Positions 15,877-22,995 of a stretch of 25,089 nt of DNA are shown here, one piece after another (the stretch's first letter is position 1; each line of letters opens with the position of its first letter). The DNA is taken from NCBI GenBank assembly GCA_018700655.1, contig JABIUG010000157.1, positions 1 to 25,089 on the forward strand, given 5' to 3'. Made by a program: the position numbers and the translations under genes. Origin of the DNA: Rhodospirillaceae bacterium (GTDB taxonomy: Bacteria; Pseudomonadota; Alphaproteobacteria; SP197). The notes below the pieces were generated by a model. The model was not told where the DNA came from. It made no database searches and saw nothing but the letters and a program-made list of their open reading frames with translations.

Positions 15877-16703
15877 GCCGCATCGCCCTCTTGTGCCGCC
15901 CAGGCTTCGCAGATCTGGTTGCCCGTGGCGAACCAGACGCCGGGGAAGGTCTGCATCCAGGCAATGAACTCACGCAACATGGCAACGCGCGAAGGCCTTC
16001 CCGTGACCTGGGGATGCATCACCAGGTCGAACAATCCGCCCCAGGCATAGATTTCGCAGAACTCGTCCTGCCAGATTTCCTTGATCTGGCTGTTGGCAAA
16101 AACCGGGCGCGGATTGCGGATCGAAAAGAGCGAATAGATCGCGTCATCCAGGCTCCAGTGCCAGGGAAGCTCGATCAGGCCGCTGGCATGCCGGTAGGGG
16201 TTGATGTGGTCCATCATCGAGCTGTCGTACACGAAGCCTTTTTCACTCAACAGGTGGACCATGTTGTCGCTGGTCTCGCCGGCGGGCGATCGGTAGCCCG
16301 TGGGCACAACACCGACCGTCGCTTTCAGCGCTTCGAGTCCCTTGTCGAGTTCTTCTTCCTCGGCTTCAGGGTCTTCCGGATCGATCCATTCGTGGAGATA
16401 GCTGTGATGGCCGATCTCGTGGCCGCGCTCGACGATCGCCTCGACCCGACCGGTATGATGTTCCGCGGTCCAGCCCGGAACAAAGAAGGTAGCGGGAACA
16501 TCTGCATCCTCCAGCGTTTCCAGGATTTTCGGCACACCCAGATTGGCGCCGTATTTGCCATGGCTCAGTACGCCCGGGCGTTTCCAGTTTGCACTGTCAC
16601 GCCCGATCCAGAGAGTTTCGGCGTCAAAATCAAAGGACAGCATCACCGCGCATCGCGCGCCATTCGGCCAGGCGATCTCGGTATCGACAATGGGTGTGGC
16701 CAT
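15873..16703 (-). CDS. Polysaccharide-deacetylase-family hydrolase (PgdA/cyclic-imidase type)
   Basis: 276 aa with a NodB-homology domain but no signal peptide, so it acts in the cytoplasm. SFDFDAE (D25 and D27) and GHEIGHHSYLHE (H100 and H104 by the H-x3-H spacing) give the D-H-H zinc site; RSPAGE supplies the later catalytic Arg. The block WIGRDSANWKRPGVLSHGKYGA is typical of the branch containing Helicobacter PgdA (HP0310) and the bacterial cyclic imide hydrolase. In a catabolic operon with SDR and dioxygenases, a soluble amidase or imidase role is more likely than cell-wall deacetylation (inference). A strong GGAGGG lies 4 nt before the ATG. First gene of the coupled operon; the frameshifted dioxygenase gene ends 82 bp upstream. 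Confidence 0.92.
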   Translation of the reverse strand: MATPIVDTEIAWPNGARCAVMLSFDFDAETLWIGRDSANWKRPGVLSHGKYGANLGVPKILETLEDADVPATFFVPGWTAEHHTGRVEAIVERGHEIGHHSYLHEWIDPEDPEAEEEELDKGLEALKATVGVVPTGYRSPAGETSDNMVHLLSEKGFVYDSSMMDHINPYRHASGLIELPWHWSLDDAIYSLFSIRNPRPVFANSQIKEIWQDEFCEIYAWGGLFDLVMHPQVTGRPSRVAMLREFIAWMQTFPGVWFATGNQICEAWAAQEGDAA

Positions 16704-16785
16704 GGTTCCCTCCAGCTAGTGGTTTGAAGACCAGTGCGATCTCGATCGACCGGGTGAACCAATTGGTTGGCCTCCCCTGGTGGTC

Positions 16786-17677
16786 TCAGACGAAACCGGC
16801 CCGGCCATGGAGACGATCCGACAAGCGTGCCCGAAAACGCCGCGCAAAGATTGTCATTTCGTTGCGTGACGAAAGTGCTCGCGACAGGGGAAACTCGAGA
16901 CAGTGACTGCGAACGACAAGACGCTCGCCCGCATGGATCATGCCCCCTGTGAAGGCCTGCGGGATCAAACACCACAACCGTGCCGGCCTTGCCGGGTACT
17001 GCATAGTGGCCATCGGAATCATGGTTTCCCGAAATGTGCCGGGATGTGTTTTCCAGCAACGCATCGATCCTCTTGGCCTCCGCGAGCCGACCTTGATCGT
17101 GCAGGCGCCTGGCATGGTTGGAGGCGGCAGCATCCAATTGTTCAAAGACATGCAAGGCATCACGCCGGGCAGCAAAATCGGACAACTCGCTGCTCATCTC
17201 CCGCACCAGACCATGCCAGCCTGGAACATATTGGAAGGCGCCATTTTCCGTGGTCGTATCACCCAGATAAATGAAGAACTTCAGACACTTGCCCAGTCCG
17301 GGAAAATGATCGACGTGCCAGGGCGTCACCGCTTCTTCGCGAACGGAGTCACGCTGCTGCACGACCCGGTCGCATGCCCAGGACCGCTTGAGATAACCAT
17401 CGCAAACCTGACGCAGGAACGGAGCGTTGAACGCTGCTTCGATCTCGCCGATGCGTCCCGCGTCTCCTGCGCGTCGCGCTGTCAGCGGAGCGTCATGGAC
17501 AATGTCGGCCAGCGAATGCTCCGGCTTGCGCGCCCAGCGTGGCGGATCGGATTCCAGATCCGCGACCGTCGCACGCAGCCGCTCAACCTCGGAAGCGTCA
17601 AGCCAGTTATCCAGCATCGCCAGGCCATTGGTCCCGAGCGACACCAGCACATCCTGAAGGTCTGCTTTACCAGTCAT
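16786..17677 (-). pseudogene. Phytanoyl-CoA dioxygenase (PhyH)-family gene with one frameshift
   Basis: Fe(II)/2-oxoglutarate oxygenase. Frame one from ATG 17677 gives about 245 aa with H121 and D123 in TPWHVDHFPG and the distal His about 243 in FDPAGLHRG. Directly after this the frame is lost, and the expected C-terminus (MIHAGERLVVRSHCLEF…HGRAGFV) continues in another minus frame to a stop at 16786. The shift coincides with a C5 run on the plus strand (16943-16947); four bases there would restore CAC-AGG-GGC-ATG and a protein of about 297 aa. The unshifted frame runs on into the deacetylase-family gene with Arg/Ser/Pro-rich nonsense. A sequencing error in the homopolymer is as likely as a true mutation. 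Same strand as the operon downstream, and divergent from the GlxA-type regulator. Confidence 0.85.
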
Positions 17678-17897
17678 TCTCAATCGTCATTTCGATCCCG
17701 TCACGCATCACAAACATGCGTCGTGCAGTCATGATTCGGAAGTTCGCGCTCAGTTTATCAACGAAGCCGGACGGTTCAAACAATCCGACACCAGGCAAGG
17801 TTGCACACAAGTCTCCAAACCCCGGCATTGGCCCATGGTGCGGGGGTGCTGTTACAGTCATGCACGGCCACTGCACGGTGTTGCAGGAGGTTTGGCG
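17678..17897. promoter_or_regulatory. Divergent regulatory region between PhyH-like gene and GlxA-type regulator
   Basis: 220 bp between two divergent starts, the natural place for the regulator to control itself and the minus-strand dioxygenase/deacetylase operon. It contains a tandem TGCACGG at 17861-17867 and 17872-17878 (11 bp apart, one helical turn), placed 20-37 nt before the regulator start. AraC-family proteins often bind such direct half-sites, but this is a suggestion only. No confident sigma-70 promoter is visible. Confidence 0.35.
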
Positions 17898-18869
17898 ATG
17901 GGCAACGACAAGGAACGGTTCGGAATTCTGCTGATGCCGGGTTTCCCGATGGCATCGGTTGCTTCGGCTTTGGATGTTCTGGCGCTGGCCAATTACGTCG
18001 CCGAAGATGAGCTCTACGCATGGTCGACTCTTTCCCCCGACGGCCAGGACGTCCTCTCGATGAACGGGCTGCGGTCTCTGGTCGATCATGCCCTTACCCA
18101 CGCTCCGGAATTCGACACGGTGATCGTTTGCTGTGGTTTGGGCGGCCATCGCCACAAGACTCCGGCGGTCCTGAGCTGGTTGCGCGAACGTCACGCGCGC
18201 GGCACCAGGGTCGGCGCGACCTCAACCGGAAGCTGGCTCCTGGCCCGTTCCGGCCTGCTGCATGGGCGGCGCTGCACCGTGCACTGGGAAGACCTTGACG
18301 CTTTCCGCGAAACCTTTCCCGATCTGCGTGTCACCTCGGAGATCTTCGAGGTCGACGGCCGCATCTTTACCTGTTCGGGTGGCACTTCGATCATCGACCT
18401 GATGCTCTCGTTCGTTGCCACACGCCACGGCGCCGATCTGGCGACAGCGGTTTCCGAACAACTCATCCACGGCCCCTATCGTTCCAAGAGCACAAACCAG
18501 CGGCCCGGAATCGATGAACGCATCGGCATCACCGACCCGATGCTCGTCAAAGCCGTCGCAACCATGGAGGCTGAACTCCATTCACCCCTGCCCGTCGCGC
18601 AGATCGCAAAGATGACCGGCGTTTCGAGCCGCCATCTCGAACGGCTGTTCCGCAAGCATCTGGGACAGACACCCCAGCTCTTTTATCGCGAACTGCGGCT
18701 GCGCCAGGCTCGTTCCCTGTTGCGTTCGTCCGATCTTCCGGTATCGGATGTCGCCTACTCGCTGGGCTTCAGCACCCCGTCCTATTTCGCGAAATGTTAC
18801 TTCGAGCTCTTTGGCCTGCTGCCCCGTGACGAGCGCTCAAGGTTGCCCCTTTTTGAAGTGATCGAATGA
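17898..18869 (+). CDS. GlxA family transcriptional regulator (DJ-1/PfpI domain plus AraC HTH)
   Basis: 323 aa from the ATG at 17898, preceded by AGGAGG at 7 nt; an upstream in-frame GTG has no site. The N-terminal DJ-1/PfpI-like sensor domain (about 8-175) starts FGILLMPGFPMASVASALDVLALAN; at the nucleophile elbow the usual Cys is replaced by Ser (GATSTGSWLLARSGLL), so it is a ligand-binding, non-enzymatic domain. GRRCTVHWEDL follows as in the family. The C-terminal AraC DNA-binding domain (about 220-315) has two helix-turn-helix units, VAQIAKMTGVSSRHLERLFRKHLG and VSDVAYSLGFSTPSYFAKCYFELFG. Known relatives (CdhR, GbdR, ArgR of Pseudomonas) activate catabolism of carnitine, betaine or arginine. 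By position it probably controls the divergent dioxygenase genes. Confidence 0.95.
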   Translation: MGNDKERFGILLMPGFPMASVASALDVLALANYVAEDELYAWSTLSPDGQDVLSMNGLRSLVDHALTHAPEFDTVIVCCGLGGHRHKTPAVLSWLRERHARGTRVGATSTGSWLLARSGLLHGRRCTVHWEDLDAFRETFPDLRVTSEIFEVDGRIFTCSGGTSIIDLMLSFVATRHGADLATAVSEQLIHGPYRSKSTNQRPGIDERIGITDPMLVKAVATMEAELHSPLPVAQIAKMTGVSSRHLERLFRKHLGQTPQLFYRELRLRQARSLLRSSDLPVSDVAYSLGFSTPSYFAKCYFELFGLLPRDERSRLPLFEVIE

Positions 18870-18919
18870 AAACGGAACCCGCCAGATGTGACCTTTCAAC
18901 AGGCTGTCCATTCGGCCCC

Positions 18920-20263
18920 TTAGAGGGAATCTGATGTTGTCAGGACCGTATCGAGAAACTGCCCGATCGGTCCTCCATTGCCCAACGCGGCAACGCTCTC
19001 CTTCACACGGGTCGCGTGTTCCACGCCGAGGAATGGGTCCGCAAGATCATGGAACTTTGTCTCCAGCTCTTCTCTCGTGAGGGGTGTTTCCGGCGAGCCG
19101 ATCGGGGGCGTGTTATCGGATTCGTAGCGGGTGCCGTCCGCCATCGTGATGACGGCTTTTGAGATACGCTGACCCGTATAGCGCGAGTCCTGCAGCGTGG
19201 CTTCGGTCATTTCGACCCGATCAGACAGACGCAGGATATCTGGATCGTTCAGGCCCGTTGTAATTTCTTCGGCTCCCACCTTGCCCTTGACCAGCATGGC
19301 TGCAACCGGAAACGGCAGGCTGTACTGCGCCTGTTCCGTGTTCGACGGCCGCGGGTGATTCAGGCAGCACGCCTCGTAGAAGGTGATGATTTCAATATGC
19401 TCGACCGCTTCGTGCCTGATGTCATGATCTCGCTGCAAGGATTGCACTGCAGCAATCTGCCCATGCGCCCAACGGCAGACAGGATAGGGTTTGAAGTACT
19501 GTTCGTTGATGATCCAACGGCTGCCCAGATCTTGCCAGATCGATTCGACCTCGGGAGCCTCGACGATGATCGCCGGCGCACCAGTAAAGCCTGACCCCGC
19601 CAAATAGGCCGATGACACACCGGTCATGGCGCCCCAGCCGGAGCTGTCCTTGACCATGGTCGGGTGCTCGATGCAGCGCATCATCTGACTGCGTGGCCCG
19701 TGGTATTCAGCGATACCCATGGCCTCGCGCACCAGACTCTGATCAAGACCGAGCATCCGCGCCACGATGGCGGCGCAGGCGACACCATTCCACGAACCCG
19801 ACGCGTGATAGTCCGTCGTCGTGCTGTGTTGCGCGACGGCCATCCGTGCGCCCAGCTCGTAACCAATCACGACGAGGTTCAGCAATGCCCGACCGTCAAA
19901 CGTGGAAGGCATGGTATCGGCGACGGCCAGAATGGCTGGCAACACGGAGACGCCGATGTGACCTTTTGCCGGCGGGTATCCATCATGACCATCAAGGCTG
20001 TCGATGGACATGGCGCCGGCCAGGGCCATGCCGACAGGACTGGCCGAGCGACCATCGAACAAAAGCCGCGCCGCGGGGCCGCTTCCAGCACCAAAGTGCC
20101 GGACGGCGTGATCTCCGATAATCTTCGTGGCATCGGTGGCGAGCGCGCCTGCCGCAACGCCGAGCAGATCGAAAACACAGTTCTCGGCCATGTTTTGAAC
20201 CGAGGGCGGCAGGTCATCCCACTTTGTATCGAACATAAAATCGAGAACGTTGGAGGCATGCAT
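18920..20263 (-). CDS. MmgE/PrpD family protein
   Basis: 447 aa from the ATG at 20263, behind GAGG. All-helical N-terminal MmgE/PrpD domain (about 1-260) with GVAAGALATD, IDSLDGHDGYPPAKGHIGVSVLPAILAVAD and HASGSWNGVACAAIVARMLGLD, followed by the alpha/beta C-terminal domain (about 265-430) with KPYPVCRWAHGQIAAVQSL. The family includes 2-methylcitrate dehydratase, cis-aconitate decarboxylase and many uncharacterised dehydratases or isomerases of polycarboxylates. A 2-methylcitrate role is unlikely here because no prpB/prpC neighbours are present; a hydro-lyase or epimerase in the local catabolic pathway is the simplest reading (inference). Convergent with the regulator (50-bp gap) and divergent from the RidA gene. 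Confidence 0.93.
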   Translation of the reverse strand: MHASNVLDFMFDTKWDDLPPSVQNMAENCVFDLLGVAAGALATDATKIIGDHAVRHFGAGSGPAARLLFDGRSASPVGMALAGAMSIDSLDGHDGYPPAKGHIGVSVLPAILAVADTMPSTFDGRALLNLVVIGYELGARMAVAQHSTTTDYHASGSWNGVACAAIVARMLGLDQSLVREAMGIAEYHGPRSQMMRCIEHPTMVKDSSGWGAMTGVSSAYLAGSGFTGAPAIIVEAPEVESIWQDLGSRWIINEQYFKPYPVCRWAHGQIAAVQSLQRDHDIRHEAVEHIEIITFYEACCLNHPRPSNTEQAQYSLPFPVAAMLVKGKVGAEEITTGLNDPDILRLSDRVEMTEATLQDSRYTGQRISKAVITMADGTRYESDNTPPIGSPETPLTREELETKFHDLADPFLGVEHATRVKESVAALGNGGPIGQFLDTVLTTSDSL

Positions 20264-20299
20264 GGCCGGTAACCTCAATTGCAATGGATCAGGCAGAAT

Positions 20300-20357
20300 T
20301 GGCAGCGCCCGGGATTGCCACGTTTGGTACCATTCCCGGAATCTCGATACTGTATTC
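20300..20357. promoter_or_regulatory. Cluster of small palindromes between divergent MmgE/PrpD and RidA genes
   Basis: Within the 211-bp divergent spacer (20264-20474) there are three small symmetric elements: TGGCA-N11-TGCCA (20300-20320), TGGTACCA (20325-20332) and GAAT-N11-ATTC (20339-20357). They look like candidate operator half-sites for a dimeric regulator. No gene in the gap is credible. Confidence 0.3.
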
Positions 20358-20474
20358 TCTACGGAGCGCAGTTCTCAAGCGGCTGACCTGCGAGAAGACG
20401 AGTAAGGTCAACAAGCGGCGCAGGCCGCCGGGGTTCAACGCCACCGACACACCGAAAGTGGAGACCGCCAGGCT

Positions 20475-20861
20475 ATGATCCGCAATGCTATTGTTGCCCC
20501 AGACGCTCCGGTCGGGGCCGGACCCTATTCACCCGCCGTTCGGGCTGGCGATTTCCTGTTTCTCTCCGGCATCGGCGCTTTGCACGTCGAGACCCACGAG
20601 ATTATGGGGACCGATGTCATCGAACAGACCCGTCACACCATGACCAACATCATCGCGATCCTGCGTGCTGGCGGCGCCAGCCTCGATAACGTCGTGAAGA
20701 TGGATGCCTATCTGCAGAACCCCGACGACTACGAAGACTTCAACCGGACCTATGCCGAGTACTTCAGCCCGCCTTACCCGGCCCGAATCACGGTCAGTGC
20801 AGGACAGGTCTGGGAGATGCTGGTGAAGATGGATTGCATCGCCTATCTGGGCGACCCCTGA
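20475..20861 (+). CDS. RidA family enamine/imine deaminase
   Basis: 128 aa, the usual length. GAGPYSPAVRAGDFLFLSGIGAL (about 14-36), the middle AILRAGGASLDNVVKMDAYL and YPARITVSAG (101-110) with the substrate-carboxylate-binding R104 identify the YjgF/YER057c/UK114 fold, which trimerises. The Glu that activates water in RidA (in VEIEAIA) is replaced by Asp (D120 in VKMDCIAY), and the Cys after the Arg is Thr, so this is an outlying subgroup rather than housekeeping RidA. Relatives in degradation operons hydrolyse reactive imine or carbamate intermediates. The Shine-Dalgarno is weak (CAGG close to the ATG, GGAG further out). Ends 12 bp from the convergent dioxygenase stop. Confidence 0.94.
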   Translation: MIRNAIVAPDAPVGAGPYSPAVRAGDFLFLSGIGALHVETHEIMGTDVIEQTRHTMTNIIAILRAGGASLDNVVKMDAYLQNPDDYEDFNRTYAEYFSPPYPARITVSAGQVWEMLVKMDCIAYLGDP

Positions 20862-20873
20862 TCCGCACCTTGT

Positions 20874-21710
20874 TCAGGCAGCCGTTGCCGTTTCGTCGCG
20901 CGCTTCGGCTTCGCTGACCGCGATCGGCATACGCCGCAGGGTGCGCCGTTCCGACGGATCGAAATCAGTGCGGGCGTGCTGCAGGGCCATGTTGTTCCAG
21001 ATGAGCACGTCGCCGGGACGCCAGGTATGGCGGTAGCCGATTGTGGGATCGGCGATGTAGCCGGCCAGTTCGTCGATCAACGCGTCGGTCTCGGGCTCGC
21101 TCAAATCATCAATCGCGGCCGTGGTTAGGGGGTGCACGAAAAGCACCGTGCCACCGGCCTTGTCGTGCAGCATGAGCGGATGCCAGCAACGCGGCGCATC
21201 GGCAGCCGCGTCGCGTTCTAGGCAGCGGCGATTGTAATCGCCGTTGTAATCAAAAAGCTGGAGCGAACGACGGCCCTGGATTCGCGCCTTCAGGTCGGCG
21301 GGTAGATTGGCCCAGGCCATCGCGGCGTTGCTGAAGAGTGTTTCACCGCCGCTGCCTGGCACCTCGATGGCGTAGAGACAGATCGCCCGCAGGGGATGGC
21401 GAAAGAAAGTGTGATCGGAGTGAAAGTCGAGCACGCCACCGCCCAGGATGCCGTCCTCGCGCGCATTGGAAACGTGGGTGAAGTCGCGCGTCTTCATGAA
21501 CACACCACGATGCGAGATCGGCCCGAACAACGTGGCAAAGCGCATCTGGGCCGCTTCATCAATCTCCTGGTTGCGCAGCAACAGCAGGTGATGCTGGGAA
21601 AATGCCTCACGCAGCTCTGCCACCGTCTCCCGGTCGAGCTGGCGTGAAAGATCGATGCCGTCGACCTCTACTCCCAACGCTGACGACAAAGATGAAAAAT
21701 TGGGCTCCAT
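20874..21710 (-). CDS. TauD/TfdA-family Fe(II)/2-oxoglutarate dioxygenase
   Basis: 278 aa from the ATG at 21710, preceded by GGAAGAG; the open frame reaches 21806 but that part lies in the promoter region of the divergent gene and is not conserved. N-terminus LGVEVDGIDLSRQLD with VAELREAFSQHHLLLLRNQ is the classic TauD/TfdA start. Triad H97 and D99 in DFHSDHTFF, H245 in NMALQHART, Arg about 256-260 in RRTLRRMPI. It is a standard-size member, distinct from the longer tandem pair at 13110-15106. Substrates in the family include taurine, 2,4-D, alkyl sulfates and quaternary amines; none is favoured here by sequence alone. Divergent from the acyl-CoA dehydrogenase with 85 bp between starts. Confidence 0.94.
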   Translation of the reverse strand: MEPNFSSLSSALGVEVDGIDLSRQLDRETVAELREAFSQHHLLLLRNQEIDEAAQMRFATLFGPISHRGVFMKTRDFTHVSNAREDGILGGGVLDFHSDHTFFRHPLRAICLYAIEVPGSGGETLFSNAAMAWANLPADLKARIQGRRSLQLFDYNGDYNRRCLERDAAADAPRCWHPLMLHDKAGGTVLFVHPLTTAAIDDLSEPETDALIDELAGYIADPTIGYRHTWRPGDVLIWNNMALQHARTDFDPSERRTLRRMPIAVSEAEARDETATAA

Positions 21711-21795
21711 GAGCTCTTCCCGGCTTGGCACGATCAAAACGTCGCGCCTATGGTAACGACTTGTGAGTTTGTCTGTCAGCCCCGGAGTGTTTTCC

Positions 21796-22995
21796 ATGGA
21801 CTTCACCTTCAGCCCGGAACAGATGGCCCTGCAGGGCCGCGCCCGGGTCTTTACCGAGCAATACCTGTTTCCGTTTGAACAGGAAGTTCAGGACACCAAC
21901 GCACTCAGCGCCGAAAGCAGCAAGACGATCCGGAGCGCCGTGCTCGAAGCCGGGTTCAACGCGGTCAACCATCTGCGCGAAGACGGCGGACAGGAGTATT
22001 CGCTGGTCAACCAGTGCCTGGTGTTCGAGGAGTTCGGCAAGGCGACCAATATGTTGGGTCTTCAGCCATGGATGCCGGCCTATTGCCTGCGTTTCGGCAC
22101 CATGGAACAGCGCGAGCAGTATCTGCGCCCCGCCATCCGCGGCGAAATCCGTGAGGCCTTTCTCGTGACCGAACCGCAATCAGGCTCGGACGCCGGCGGC
22201 ATCCTGACCAATGCGGTCAAGGACGGCGACCATTATGTCGTCAACGGCCTGAAGTGTTTCGCCAGTGGCAGCGAGAAGGCCGACTACATGCTGCTCCATT
22301 GCAATGTCGACGGTGATCCGAAAAAGGCGACGCTGTTCCTGCTCGACAAGGGTATGGATGGATTCGAGATCGTGAAGACACCCAGGGCGCTCTACAACGG
22401 GCCCAGCGAACACCCCTGGGTCCAGCTCACCGATCTGCGCGTCCACGAATCGAAAATCCTGGGCGGCATCGGACAGGGCTTCGAGTTGACCAAAGACTGG
22501 TTCGTCGAACAGCGCGCCAACATCGCTGCCCGCTGTGTCGGCGTCGCCGTGCGCTGTGCCGAGATTGCCGCAGCCTATACGGAAGAACGCGAGGCGTTTG
22601 GGCGCAAGATCCAGGATTTCCAGGGCATCGAATGGAAACTCGCCGACATGGCGGTCGAGATCATGGCGGCCAAGGCCCTGCTCTATCGCTGCGCCAGCGA
22701 GTACGACAACGGGCTCGACCGCAAGGCCGCGCACGCCCGCATGAGTGCGGTCAAACTCTTCTGTACCGAGATGGCCTGGCGGATCTGCGACCAGGCACTG
22801 CAGATCCAGGGCGGCCACGGCTACATGATGGACAACCCCGTGGCGCGGCATTACACGAGCGTTCGCGCCGAACGGATTGTCGAGGGCACGAGCGAAATCC
22901 AGAAGGTGATCATCGGCGGCCAGATAAAGAAACGCGGCATGGGTGTTTATACCGGCCTGATGACGCAACCCAACATGCCGGGAGGAAACACATGA
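21796..22995 (+). CDS. Acyl-CoA dehydrogenase family protein
   Basis: 399 aa from the ATG at 21796, behind CCGGAG. N-terminal helical domain, then the flavin/substrate loop AFLVTEPQSGSDAGG, the middle beta domain with NGLKCFASGSEKADY, and the C-terminal helical domain with EREAFGRKIQDFQGIEWKLADM, QALQIQGGHGYMMDNPVARHY and VEGTSEIQKVII, whose Glu (about 363) occupies the catalytic-base position of medium-chain enzymes. It should therefore be an active FAD-dependent alpha,beta-dehydrogenase passing electrons to ETF. ATGA overlap with the following isomerase-like gene shows tight coupling. The chain length or aryl/branched specificity cannot be read. Confidence 0.94.
   Translation: MDFTFSPEQMALQGRARVFTEQYLFPFEQEVQDTNALSAESSKTIRSAVLEAGFNAVNHLREDGGQEYSLVNQCLVFEEFGKATNMLGLQPWMPAYCLRFGTMEQREQYLRPAIRGEIREAFLVTEPQSGSDAGGILTNAVKDGDHYVVNGLKCFASGSEKADYMLLHCNVDGDPKKATLFLLDKGMDGFEIVKTPRALYNGPSEHPWVQLTDLRVHESKILGGIGQGFELTKDWFVEQRANIAARCVGVAVRCAEIAAAYTEEREAFGRKIQDFQGIEWKLADMAVEIMAAKALLYRCASEYDNGLDRKAAHARMSAVKLFCTEMAWRICDQALQIQGGHGYMMDNPVARHYTSVRAERIVEGTSEIQKVIIGGQIKKRGMGVYTGLMTQPNMPGGNT

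Noticed and set aside
15891..16727. 278-codon plus-strand open frame antisense to the deacetylase-family gene
   Set aside because: The minus strand has the D-H-H zinc motif and a strong ribosome-binding site; the plus frame has neither motif nor start signal.
16643..16942. C-terminal extension of the PhyH-like frame into the deacetylase-family gene
   Set aside because: The translation after the C5 run is Arg/Ser/Pro-rich, while the true PhyH C-terminus continues in another frame; the extension results from the frameshift.
20284..20478. Possible 64-aa gene in the MmgE/PrpD-RidA spacer
   Set aside because: No ribosome-binding site, Arg/Lys/Thr-rich unstructured translation, occupies the region needed for two divergent promoters.
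22180..22968. 262-codon minus-strand open frame across the acyl-CoA dehydrogenase
   Set aside because: Shadow of a gene with complete family motifs; composition and lack of start signal argue against coding.
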